Positions 36,550-47,343 of a stretch of 56,000 nt of DNA are shown piece by piece; the stretch's first letter is position 1; each line of letters begins with the position of its first letter. The notes under the pieces are model-generated. The model was not told where the DNA came from. It searched no databases and saw only the letters and a program-made list of their open reading frames with translations. The DNA is from Adiantum capillus-veneris (lineage: Eukaryota; Streptophyta; Polypodiopsida; Polypodiales; Pteridaceae). Position numbers and translations under genes: made by a program. Location of the stretch: assembly GCA_014529385.2 (NCBI GenBank), contig CM043953.1, positions 80,920,338 to 80,976,337 of the forward strand. Reading direction: 5' to 3'.

Positions 36550-37041
36550 CGGATTCACAATGAAAAACAACGAACAAAAGAAAAGCAGCGGATTCTTGAA
36601 GAAGCACAGAGAAAATCTACGAAATGAATGGCTAAACAAAGGCTTCTATGACAACAACAACAACATAGGAGACTATTGCGGATAAATGCTATTTTCATAA
36701 AAGAATTCAAAGAAGATAGAGTGGATCCGGTAATCAAAATCAAGATTGGTAACAACCAAGTAGAAACTACCGCCCTACTCAATACAGGAGCCCAACAAAA
36801 TGTCATTTCTCTCAGCTTATATACACAGCTTGGTCAAGACGGAGCGCTTCAAACGACATCACTTGAGATCCAGAGCTATACTGATCACAAGATCAAAGCA
36901 TTAGGGTTGGTAACCTTATTTGTTCAAATCAATCAATATGTCTACTCGAACAAATTTCATGTGGTAGAAGACCATCAAAACCAACACAAACTATTGCTCG
37001 GACAACCATGGCAAATGATGTACAATGGTCAGATGGATTGA
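36550..37041 (+). pseudogene. P1 second retropepsin-like domain, downstream of integrase
   Basis: The frame 36676-37041 (121 codons) follows the integrase C-terminus. It has the retropepsin layout: a beta-strand pair, then TTALLNTGAQQNVISLSLY where D-T/S-G is expected (Asn in place of Asp), then a middle region (LEIQSYTDHKIKALGLVTLF), then the flap side (VYSNKFHVVED) and LLLGQPW as the second psi-loop motif. This differs in sequence from the first protease at 27739-28496. The position, 3' of integrase, is unusual. P2 carries a similar segment at 55690-56000. The lost Asp means this copy is inactive. Not a duplicate of the gag-proximal protease by any near identity. Confidence 0.7.
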
Positions 37042-37917
37042 AAGTTTGATCTAGTACAAATTTGGAATGAATCAGAGAGGCAAACGGTTCTATTGACTAA
37101 AGTCACTAAAACAGAGCCAACAACAGAAAGGACTATTGACAAGGGCAAAAAACCCTTGCCTATAGGAAACATGCAATGGAAACATGCCTATAGGAAACAT
37201 GCAATGGATTTCCAAAGAATCTCCACAAATGCCAACACACCACTTAAAGATGACAATAGCCTCATCCACACCAAAACCGACAAAAAATCCGACAAGACAA
37301 ACGACAAACAAAAGAGAGATGGATACCAAAGCAACAACTCAAAACAAAGCAAATTTGGGTCAGGAAAGATGAGATATATGCAGAATATTCACTCAAGACC
37401 CATAAACTAGCAAAGACTTGGGTATCATCTCACATGCCCATACAGAACACCCTTGCATCTATCACAAAAATATGGGTTCCAAAGAAATTGGTTCAAGCTC
37501 AAAAAACATAGGAGCTTATTTGGATCCCTTACTGCATTAAATTGAATCCCTCTACGAGGCCAAACACACCAACCAAGCATCACTTGGAAAATCCACGACC
37601 AACAAAGTCAACAAAGCAAGTCTGGGTACCAAAAAGTTATGCCAAGCACAAAAACATCAGCTTTGGATCTAGACTCTAGTGAGAAAACACAAAGCAACCA
37701 TCAAATCCATAGGCATGATAAGAAACTGTAGAAACACAAAGTATGGCGACCAAAGCAACCCAAGCAAATCGTCAACACAGCCGATCTTGTCAAATTTTTC
37801 CAGATACTTATGAAAGCACGTGTTGCACTACTCCAACAAAAGCTGTATGGGCCCAAAAATATGGCTCCACCCACATTGAACCCATAATTTCCAATTTGTT
37901 TAAGAGGACTCAGACAC
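37042..37917 (+). pseudogene. P1 3' tail: Lys/Asn-rich region with WVPK repeats
   Basis: The frame 37093-37410 is Lys/Thr/Ser-rich without a domain. Beyond it, near 37468, 37622 and 37848, three related peptides are read in different phases: KIWVPKKLVQAQ, QVWVPKSYAK and AVWAQKYGS. This suggests a short internal repeat of about 150-200 bp whose frame has decayed. No stop-free path joins them. Confidence 0.45.
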
Positions 37918-37959
37918 GGGAGGGGGGAGACTTGATAAAAGACATGGGAGGGGGGGAGA
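37918..37959 (+). promoter_or_regulatory. Tandemly duplicated polypurine tract of P1
   Basis: GGGAGGGGGGAGA (37918-37930) and GGGAGGGGGGGAGA (37946-37959) stand 28 bases apart within a duplicated GACA(C/T)GGGAGG... unit. The second is followed by ATGACGAAACTC, so a 3' LTR would begin with TG at 37962. Such tracts prime plus-strand synthesis. Confidence 0.7.
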
Positions 37960-37961
37960 CA

Positions 37962-38780
37962 TGACGAAACTCATGGAAAAAGGTTTTACATATATTACCA
38001 GGAACTGTCTTACAATGGTTTAAACCTTGTTGTGCTTTATTACAATTTGATTTTTGTAAAAATTCTAAGCAATGCCTGAAAAGTAAGTAAAGGGGGATCA
38101 GGTCATGACGTGGCCAATAGTAACCCCAAATTCTTGTATATACTCCACACATAAAACCTTTTCGTATTTTGACTCTAATTATATGATCAACCTTGGTCAA
38201 AAATTGAGAAAAGGCATAAAAAGAGACCAATAATGGCTTCAACACTATGTACATAGTAGAAAACTTATTTTCCTAAGCCAAGAATAATTTATCTATTTTT
38301 GGGTAATTTTTGGCTTTATTTTGCTAAATTATGGAATTTATCATAGTTTTTCAAGTACCTTTTTGGATTTTTTTGTAAAATCTTCTAAAAAATCCAAAAA
38401 ATCAATGAAGAATATGAAGCCAAACAACAGAATACCATAACAGAAGGAACTCACAAAAAAAGTTTGGAAGCAAATGAAAGACGTCAAATTTTGACCTAAA
38501 TACGAATATGGCCTGAAAGGTAAACCTGCGTGCTGGAACATACGAAGTTCAAATGCGGAAATTGAAGATCCGGCAAAAATTTAAGGTATGCACAGGAAAT
38601 GATGGGATCAAAAAGGAAAATGGGTTTTCGGAAGCACTAGGCAGATATACTAACCTATGCGGATTTTCTAGTCATTTTCACATAGTGACTGTGTGGGCAC
38701 GAGCGAGCGAGTGAGCACGCGCGACCTTCGAGGAGCCCATATGCGTACACATCCCCATGGCAAGTGGAGCTAGAGGTGAG
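37962..38780 (+). repeat. Probable 3' LTR of P1 (boundaries uncertain)
   Basis: The position after the polypurine tracts implies an LTR starting TGACGAAACTCATGG. No second copy exists in the window because the P1 5' end is lost, so the right boundary cannot be set. A TATA-like TTGTATATACTC lies at 38133-38144. Confidence 0.4.
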
Positions 38781-40260
38781 TTCTATGATGCTTATAAAAC
38801 ATGTGCATGCATGCCAAAAACTAACCCACTGACCAAAAACCCAAAAACAGGGTATCTGAACCTCACATAGAAAATTGAGTGGTAGAAAAGTCCAAATGAC
38901 AGGTGCAAGGCATCAAAAGGACCCCCAAAGCATGGGGATTGCAAAAACATGACCCAGGTCAGCAACATGTGCCACTGACACCCATCGCGGTAGATGCCAC
39001 CCAACACCAAATCATGAAAGAGCATACCACTAGGATGTCCACCTTTTAAGAGGATCCTAATGAGGCTATGTGCACCTCAAATGGATACCTAAAACTCAGC
39101 AAAAACATATAGAATACCGAGGAACTCAAATTTTACCCTCACACAGAGTACATGTTGCCAAACTACAGGTGTAGCGCCCCAACATGATCTCCTTGGCATT
39201 AGGAACCCATCCATATAATTTCTGTGCAAATTGGTCTCAGTTGACACTGATTGCGATAACTGCCACATGGCTTAGACCATGCAAATTTTGGTATGAGCAG
39301 GTTCTACAAGTGAAGAGGATTCCATAGACACCTCATTTGCTCAAAATGGACCAACAAGGAATTTTCACTCAAAGATTTACAAGTTTCAGAGTCTATCAGC
39401 CGAGAAAATTGCAAAACTAGGCAAAAAACTTGTCCAAAAATTCGAACTAACCATAAGGAACCAATTTCCATAAGGAATAGGGTGAAAAGTTGGCTAGAGT
39501 TCAACTTATCATGAATGTGCATATTGAGTGCATTTTTCTTGAAAACAGGCAGATTGGCTAGCCCTTGGGGCAAAGTTTACAACATAGCCCCCTAGAAGCA
39601 CATAAATAACCATAGGAAGCTACAGGGAAGGGCTTGCTTAACAAAGAGGACTTCTGGCAAGAGGAAAAACTAAGTGATGGCCAAACCGGTGATCCAAATT
39701 GACCATGAAGGGTGGCAGTAGACTCTACACATCAAGGGTAATCAATTGTACCACTCATGCAAAAAATGGACACAGACAGGTAGAGCGATTGTTGCCACAT
39801 GACCTAAAAAGTGAACTTGAGCCAAGAAACTTGATAGCTATGGCATGTTGCCAATCTAGAGAACCCATTTTGAACAATAAAATACAAAAATGAAGTTAGA
39901 AAGGCAGGCCAATGGTCAAAAATTTAAACTTGACTCCGAAAAGACCAAGTTAGAAAGGGTCCAGATTGGACCTATTTGAGGTTTTAGGTGTCCAAATTGA
40001 TCATACATAGCACGGATGGGATCAGGGAGAGATGAATATACAAAATGTGTGAAAAAATCTCAAATTTGGCATAGTTGACACCGATCGTGGTTGTTGTCAC
40101 TTGTCAGATTTCTAGGATTGGAGTAGAACATGATGGAGTACATCTCAAGGGGACCCCAATGACTCCTCATATGCCAAAATTGGGCACCCGGAGATCAAGA
40201 TATTGGCCAAACTAACTTTGAGGGTACTAACTGCACAATTGACAGACATTTGATGATTAT
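38780..40260 (+). repeat. Tandem repeat array (about 265-300 bp period) in the P2 leader
   Basis: A conserved box recurs at 38974-39000, 39241-39266, 39768-39797 and 40074-40100. Its form is TTGACAC-CGATCG-TGGTTGTTGTCAC in the best copy. The spacing is 267, then about 527 (two periods), then about 306. A second block recurs with the same spacing (39048, 39312, 40144): GAGGAT/GGGACC, 10 bases, then CACCTCA(A/T)(T/A)TG. Copies are strongly diverged. The array ends just before the first P2 frame. Confidence 0.6.
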
Positions 40261-40308
40261 CTAGTTAAAAATTGGTTTTTTGTCACAGGATCAAATACTT
40301 CTGGAAAA

Positions 40309-42257
40309 ATGAGACACAGAAGCATCTATAAACTTGAAGAAAAGGAGAGCTATCAGATTGACATGGACCATATTACAGGGTCCACGGCCTGTTTCGTCGA
40401 TCAGGCCATCCAAGTAAAGCATGGCCTTAGAGTTTTCAATTGTGTGTGGAAATACAAGCAAGGAAAAAGATGGGAGGCGACACAAATGCCAAAATATTTC
40501 AACACTATTGCATATACACCACAAAATGCTGACAGAGCTATCTCAAGGCTAGAAGTCGAGGATTTTCTATCCAAGCCGATAGTTTGAGCTGACTATAGAC
40601 GGGGCTCATGAGCTGATCACCACTCTCCAAAAGGTAGACGAAGAAAAGATGACGAAAACACTCACAAAGGCAGATGGAGAGAAGGTAACTGTAGAAATCA
40701 CCCCAGATGCCATATTAAAAATCACGAAGCTACCAAGGGGAGAACTGATAAATCCCCAGGGCTATGTTGATGAGGGCTTCAGTACCATGAAGTTGCCTAC
40801 ATTTAGCAACATCAAGGAAAGAAGGACAAAACACTTAATGAGGGTTTTGCATCAACACCTACATTTTGATAGACAAACCAGATAGACAAGGCCAGACAAA
40901 AATTTGGTATCAACCATACAAAAGATAGTACCACATCACACGCTTGTACTTGCTGATCTAGCCAAATTGGGCTTCGACTGGCTTGTAGGAGTATCCGAGA
41001 AAAAGCAACGGGCCAAGGAGTTCGGCATCCCACACGTAGGGGTGTCAAATTTTTGTCAAAGATTGTGGCACGTCTAGTCGGAGAACGAGATTCATTGGTG
41101 GATGCCCCAAATTCAAATGAATGGGCGGAAAGAGTACGAGAACCCAAGGCAAAGAAGATGGCATCACCTACTACATTTGCAAGGACAGCAAGGGCAAAGA
41201 AAACAACACAACAGGAGTACATTAGAGATGAAGGGGCCACCAACTATGAGTCAGTTGGATTAGACACTAACATAGAAAAAATAGATCTCCAACAGCTAGA
41301 TCCCACTATGCAAGAAAGAAGCTCGTATCGGCATACACCAAGAGAGTGGAGCAAAGAGAGAAAAGAGCTAAGGATGAAGAAGAGAAAAAGTAGAAAGCTG
41401 TAGAAGAAAGGAAGCAAAAACAAAGGGAGGCTGCTCAAAGAAGAAGAGACAGAAAAACTTAGAAAAGAAGAGCACGCCCAGAGTTTGTCAGACATGATGA
41501 GGGCCAAGATCAAAGAACAAACGGGCCAAACATCAAAGAGACTAGCACAAGAAGGAATAGAAGGGGAGGAGCCTAAAACAATGAAGATTTAAAATCAGAC
41601 TGAAGAAAGTGCCTCTGCTAGAGAATTAAGGACAAAAAGAAGATTTGACCGCCAACAAATCGTTGCAACCACTACTAAAGAAGAAACCTTTGATCAAGCC
41701 AATGATATAGAAATGATGGACCATATCTATCAACATGAGGAACATGCAAGGCAAGGGGCATCAACAGGAAACTCAACAACAAGAAGAACCAAAAATGCCA
41801 ACCCTATGCCTACCAATCTAATTCACATGGAGTCCCCGCCCCCTAATGTAAGCCTTCATTTAGAGTAGGCCATCCAAGTCGAGACAAAAAGTACAAAGGT
41901 AGAGGTCTATACGGATCACTCACAAAGGATGAGCAGGCAAAAAAGACTATCCAAAATTTGTTTCCTACAAGCTACAGTCTAGAAGAGGCCCAGGCTATGG
42001 TGGACTTACCACAATGGCTCAATTATATGGGGATATGTGATGTTCATCAAAAGTTGGTAGATAATTGGGGTGAATACCTTCAAAGCATCATGTGGTGCAA
42101 CCCACAACCCATTGACATTGCACAATTAGAGGCCACAAAAAAGCCAAAGTTGAGCCGTATGATAAGGAGACGCCAAAATCGAGAGTTAGCTCGACAACTA
42201 AGAGAAGTGGAAGCAAAATCACAGTCCACAACACAACAAGATCCCACTGACTTATAA
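40309..42257 (+). pseudogene. P2 frames in the gag position, not recognised
   Basis: Open stretches at 40309-40587, 40649-40885, 41053-41403 and 41958-42257 are probably one decayed frame. They are charged, with a coiled-coil-like Glu/Lys stretch near 41340-41520 (read EWSKERKELRMKKRK), and lack a zinc knuckle and any protease motif. The best preserved segment is near 42000-42060 (VDLPQWLNYMGICDVHQKL). The lack of Cys-rich motifs and of the first protease separates P2 from P1 and N1 at this end. Confidence 0.5.
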
Positions 42258-42369
42258 CTTGCACCTGATCATTTTAAATCCTATATCACGTAGGCACATA
42301 AGGTTGCGTATACAAAGGCCCAAAGAACACCTATTAAGGGAAGTGATGGAGATGATGGTCAGGTGATAG

Positions 42370-42964
42370 TTAAAGAAATAGGGTTAGCGGACATAGGTGA
42401 GGAGTCCAAACTTGTTTTCATTGCCCAAGACATGACATAGACTGAGGAATATGTACTTAAGGAGCTCCTCAAGGAATTCAAGGACATATTTGCTTGGACA
42501 TATCACGACATGAAGGGCATTCCACCTTTCGTAGTGCAATATACAGTTCCAATGATTAGCACTGCTAAACCAGACCAACAAAGACTCTACCCAATAAATC
42601 CTAAGTATGCGAAGATTATTCAGGAAGAACTAAAAAAGCTTATCAAATGTGGATTTATATACCCTGTTGAGCACTCAAAATGGGTGTCTCCAATAGTTAT
42701 TGTGCCAAAAAAGAATGGAAAACTCAAAGTGTGTGTGGATCTCAAGAAGGTTAATGCTACCAATGGGGGAGACCATGTAACCCTTGCCATATTAGGAATA
42801 TGTGCTTGAAAGAGTTGGAGGGAAGGAAGCTTATAGCTTTTTAGATGGGTACTCTTGTTACAATCAAATCACGATTGTGCTCGAGGACCAAGCTAAAATC
42901 TCTTTTATAACTGAATTTGGAGTGTTCGCATTTTGTGTTATGGATTTTGGCTTAACCAATGCCC
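42370..42964 (+). pseudogene. P2 reverse transcriptase, N-terminal half
   Basis: Reads TEEYVLKELLKEFKDIFAW, then MKGIPPFVVQYTVPM, then IVIVPKKNGKLKVCVDLKKV. After a frame change near 42800 it continues EAYSFLDGYSCYNQITIV and FCVMDFGLTNA. Coding stops abruptly at 42964, before the YMDD catalytic site. The break coincides with a partial copy (42965-42979) of the 22-nt palindromic box of the neighbouring element family. Confidence 0.85.
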
Positions 42965-43147
42965 AATCGCGATTATTAATAGCAGTAGATTTTTGACCTA
43001 GTCGTTTTTGACCCAGAATGCATCTAAATGCTTAGAAATGATGCCCCAGTACCCCACCTATGCTTAGTTTTTTATTTGAAAGTATAAATTCCTAGTTATG
43101 ATGAAATTAGACCGCGGGTCGGCGACACCAAAAGCTACAAAATATTG
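42965..43147 (-). repeat. Leader remnant of an N1/C-family element with partial palindrome and primer-site-like segment
   Basis: It starts with a partial palindromic box (AATCGCGATTATTAAT). Read on the minus strand from the LTR edge at 43148, it has TGGTGTCGCCGACCCGCGGT (complement of 43111-43130) about 17 bases inside. This could be a primer-binding site for a tRNA other than initiator methionine. The primer assignment is weak because the offset is large and the tRNA is not identified. Confidence 0.4.
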
Positions 43148-43551
43148 TGATGTGTTTACGTCAATGCGTAGAGCTCTTACTTGCGATTGCAATGCAACAA
43201 ATACAACTGCAATGTGACAACCGGGGAGGGAGTAGAAAGGGCGAGAAGGAGAGGAGTGAGAGCCGTTGGCTCAGGCTGTGTATTTCATTATCCAAAACTT
43301 GAAATTAACTTACAAAAATTGGCTTTTATACCTTAGCCAAGGTTTTTGGTGGTCAAAACTAATAATCTGGGAGTTCTACCAAAGATGGTTAATGACACAC
43401 TGATACAATCTGGAAGTTTGTAGCCCCGACTCATTAATTATAGAGTTTATCTGAGACAATAGGAGTTACAATGTTCCTGATTTATCAAAATAATAAGTGT
43501 TTTACAATGAGAACTCCGAAAAATGGTATCCGTGCTAGCTTGCTGCTAACA
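43148..43551 (-). repeat. LTR of the N1/C family
   Basis: About 404 bp. On the minus strand it begins TGTTAGCAGCAAGC after a purine tract and ends ...CACATCA. The first ~150 bp (plus-strand order, TGATGTGTTTACGTCAATGC...) match 53759-53904 with about ten differences. It could be the 3' LTR of element C or a recombined LTR, since leader-like sequence also lies on its far side. Confidence 0.75.
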
Positions 43552-43572
43552 TTCCCCCCCTCCTCGCCTGTG
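43552..43572 (-). promoter_or_regulatory. Polypurine tract of element C
   Basis: The complement reads GGCGAGGAGGGGGGGAA directly before the TGTTAGC start of the LTR. Confidence 0.85.
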
Positions 43573-43967
43573 TCTTCCCTTGACACAGCTTTATGGGTTG
43601 AAGTAGTCTTTGGGCTGGCGGCTGGCGAGGCGGTCTTTAAGCGCATTAAGTGCCTTTTGGTATTTGATTTCCCTTTCTTTATCTGGCACTTGCAGAAACT
43701 ACATAGTTACTCTGTTCTTCAGCTCCACTGCTGAGTAGCCTACAAACCTTGAGGTTAGATTGGTGATCACTGGCGCAAATATCTTCATTCGCCAAGTGAA
43801 GAATCCCGTGTAGAATGCTTCCTCGAATGCCAACATATTGTGTAAAGGTAGAAACATGCATCTAGCATAGAAGCCATAGAGGACTTCTTCGGAAGTTTGG
43901 CTACTAATATCGTATCATAAACCTTTATTACCCTCAAGGAAACACATCTACCGGGCGCCTGCTTGCT

Positions 43968-46900
43968 CTAGCTCATGAAATACTTCAATACAGGTGAGCA
44001 ACATTCGACATATATTATATAAATTTCACATGAGAGATCCGGTAGACTTTTGAAGAAGGACGTGGCGCCCGTTAGGGTTTTCACCATGTATTCCTCTATG
44101 GTCGGTCCCTTTTCTGGAGCTAAAAATCTTAGGTAGTTCAGCGAGGTTGGCCGCTTCTTCGTTAGTTCCTCATGCGCTTGCCAAGTCCTTACTCTTGGTA
44201 CTAAACAGAAAGTGGGATCTTTTTGTAGCGCTGCAGGTGCTCTTGTGAACAAAATCAAATACCTTGGATCTTGTTCAACCAGCTCAGCCTCCACTTGGGG
44301 TGGTCTTGATCTGCGTCTTTTACTTGCATGTCTTTGTAGAGCCTCTCTTTGACTTGGAGTAATTCTACTTTTATTAGAGGATATGGCAGGGACTGTTGGT
44401 GCTATTGTGCATTGATTAATTGGGAGTGAGTTGTGTAACGTTGACGGAGTGAAGAAATCTCAACTCCCAATCCATCATTGCCTTCCACTGCTCATCCACC
44501 TCTTGTGTAATCTTTTCTTTCACTGCATCTTCTTCAGCCTTTGAGAGCTGGACCATGGGCACTGTGTCTTCATCTGTAATGTTTACCTGAAAATCCTCCT
44601 CACCACTCAGCTCTACTGTGAACCGTGTCTCCAGTTCTGCAAATGACACTGAGGGTATTTCTATTTGAGGCTGCTCCGAAGTGCCTGCCTCTTCTTGCGT
44701 TTCTGGCTTACCATCTCTCAGCAGCTGGTTAATTCTTTTAAGCTCAGCTATTTCCTTTAACAACTCTTTTTGTCTTTGGACCTGCATCAAGGCTAGGTCT
44801 CGGCGCTGAGATTGCTCTAACTTTAGTTCCAACTCAAGGTCTTTGTCCTTTTTCTCCAATGCTTTGTAGACTTCATCTGTCCCTTTGATCGAGGCTACGG
44901 TTGGATTCTCTCATATTTGCCGCAAGAAAATTGCCTGTTCATTTATTCTTTGTTCTAAGTATTGTAAAGAAGCATTCGCGACATCCAACTGCACTTGAAT
45001 CTTTTGAGCTGACAGGGTTGTCGTTAGAAGTTTGTTTGTAACTTCTGTCAGCTGTTCGTCTTTCTCTTTGCAAGCATCTGACAATTTTGTAAGCAGGTCA
45101 CCTAACTCTTCCATCTTCTTCTGGTGTCTATCTCTTGCTAGCTGATGTTGTTCAGCTTCAACTTTCATTTCCTGCACTCGCCTCTGAAGATCGGTGATGA
45201 CATTTAATTTGTATTCTAACTCTCCTTAGAGAGCGTCAATCACCATCTCTAACTCCTTGGCCTTTGTGCTACGGCCAAGTGCTGCTGATCGGAGTCGTTC
45301 CATCATATCCTGCATTTGCCTTGCATATTTGTTGACTTGTAGGATTACTTCGTCATTCGATTGCCAGTCTTCATTTCTTGCTAGTTGGGTTGATGTTTTT
45401 GTAGCCTCGTGTGTCTCTCGGTTGCATCGTGGCGGGTGGTTCTTCTTGCCCTTGATGTTGTGGCTAGCCGTCTTCTGCCTTGTCTTCCTGAGGCTTTGTG
45501 GATGCCTCGGCCGTTTCATGCTGTGTTGAGGTAGAAGGGGTTGGCTGGGATTTTGTTATGTCCTCTTGTGCAGCTGGGATTTTGTTATGTCCTCTTGTGC
45601 AGTACTTGTTTCTTGTTGTGCAGATTCGTCTTTCTTTTGCTGTTCAGCCTCTTGTGCAGCTTCGGCTGCTCTCTCTTGTTCAGGCTCAGCTTCTTTCTCT
45701 TTTTGTTGCTCTTGTGTAGCAGTAGCCTCTTGTGCAGATTCTTGTGCTTCTTTAGATTGCTCTTTTGTGGTGTCTTAGCTGCAGGTAATGGTGGTGGTCT
45801 CGGCATATGGTTATCCTATTGTTCCGTAGGCGGTGAACTGGGTCGGGGAGACTCGTGACCTTAGTCGTGTTGTGCCTCTTCCCTTGCCGTTTCCTCTGCT
45901 TGTCTTTGGTCCTCCGCCTCTTTTGCTTTCCTTGCCTCTTCTTGGGCTTCTTCAGCTTCAGGGCTTCTGCTTCTTGATACATCTTTTTCAAAGATTCTGT
46001 TGGATCTTCCGCCTCTTTCCTAATTGTGATGCTTTGTCCTTGGTCCCTTAAGTCCACTAGGCACCCATTTTTTCGGGTCCTTTCCTTGTGCTTGTCATGC
46101 GTTGGTAAGCATGTTTTTCTCTTTCAACGGGCTTGCTTTTGCATGGGCTGTTCTTGGTGTGCGGCCATGGATTTTCTCTTCATCTCCTCTCTTCGTGCTC
46201 TCTTTTCCTCATTATCTGAGCTCTCACTGCTGCTCCTTTCCGGCGAGCTTTCAGCCGACTCTTCATCAGATTTGTAAGATCTCTTGGGTGATCTTGTAGC
46301 TCAAGGAGATGGTTGTGCTAACAGTATCCAAGTGTTTTGGTCTGGGGCAAGCAGTAGGTTGTCGGCCATGGCGATGACATGGTACACAATCCTTGTCAAG
46401 ACTTCTGGTGCACCAAGGTAAGTAATCTTTCCTTCTTTCTTTGTGCCCTTCAGAGTGGTCAAGACATATTGTGCGTGGTCCATCAGTTGCCTGGTTGTTG
46501 ACTTGAGGACTTGCGTGAAAGTGGTGGCAACCGCATGATTTGGCGTGGTATACCTTGGTGGCCTTTTAGCGAGGAAGTGGAAATGCTGGTGGTATAACCT
46601 GGATGGCTCTTCCACTTGCTTGTAAAATAGATCTGCAAAGGTGGTTGTGGCGGTTTCTTTGGTTAAAGTACCTGCCATTTTCCTGTCCCTTGCCCTCATT
46701 GTCATTCCTTCTGTGGGCAGTCTGAGTGCGTCTGCCACTATTTCTTTGGTTATAAACACTTTGACTTTATTTTCTTGCGGGCGAGAAATCTGGGCAGTCC
46801 CATCTTCTTTAATAGTGGACAAAAGCTCGTAAGCTTTTTGGAAATCCACTCCACACGGCTCCTGTTCATAAAAGTCTCTAAGTCCTAGCCTGCGGTTGGC

Positions 46901-47133
46901 TTCGCGACAACATCATATACTTCTTTCGGTAGGAGTTGCAGCTCTACCTGATGTCTCTCCTCACTCTTGAATTTGCCAGTGAACACTGTGGTGTGATGCT
47001 CTTCTAGCCGTTCTTTTGAAAGATATGCTGCCTTGGCGGTTTTGACTGGATTTGGATCCAATTGGTATGCGGGCATCTCCTGCAACTTTTCTTTCTGGTT
47101 GAGCTTTTTCTTGGCCCTCTCTGCTGCTTGCAT
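43968..47133 (-). pseudogene. Gag-like and coiled-coil protein of element C
   Basis: The putative start is the ATG at 47133 (MQAAERAKKKLNQKEKLQ). A frame shift near 46905 leads to LGLRDFYEQEPCGVDFQKAY, then a globular segment to 46301 with ITKEIVADALRLPTEGMTM and TPNHAVATTFTQVLKSTTRQ. Then come Pro/Lys/Arg-rich low-complexity sequence (46050-45550), two coiled-coil segments (45500-45226 and 45177-44911, e.g. LTEVTNKLLTTTLSAQKIQ), a Glu-rich coil (44859-44416) and a C-terminal block ending near 43968. Frames are separated by single stops or shifts. I know no named domain for it; the gag role rests on position. Confidence 0.5.
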
Positions 47134-47321
47134 GGCTCCTGTTCAGTGAATAAAGTGTCAAAGTTAACAGAATTGTTGGATTTTTCTCTGAAATGTCCTT
47201 GAGTCTGAAATGCTGACAATTTTGGCCCAATTTGCTTCAAATCAATTTTTGAACAAGCATAGATGAATAAAAACATGCAAGGAACAAAATTGTAAAGTCC
47301 AAACAAATTTTTGCAACCAAA

Positions 47322-47343
47322 GTAAATAATCACTATTATTTAC
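47322..47343. repeat. 22-nt near-palindromic box in the element C leader
   Basis: GTAAATAATCACTATTATTTAC is perfectly self-complementary except at the centre. It has the same outer arms as the boxes at 52779, 53053 and 53328. About 15 bases after each box is a T-rich run. Confidence 0.75.

Larger units (their letters stand above)
27225..37961 (+). mobile_element. Element P1: 5'-truncated Ty3-type retrotransposon, interrupted by a Copia element
   Basis: The + strand order is gag C-terminus with zinc knuckles, protease, [Copia 28530-33676], acidic linker, reverse transcriptase, RNase H, integrase, second retropepsin-like domain, Lys-rich tail and polypurine tracts. Phrases such as FAWLYKDLKG, VVVPKKNGKLRVCV and YASRHLNSVEKNYTTT place it with Tat/Athila-like plant Ty3 elements by resemblance. 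The gag N-terminus and 5' LTR are missing. Every domain has stops. Confidence 0.85.

Noticed and set aside
41244-41513. Ser/Leu/Phe-rich minus-strand frame
   Set aside because: It is the complement of a Glu/Lys/Arg-rich coding stretch of P2 and has no independent support.
45257-45858. Hydrophobic plus-strand frames resembling membrane proteins
   Set aside because: They are antisense shadows of the Lys/Arg/Glu-rich element C gene on the minus strand.
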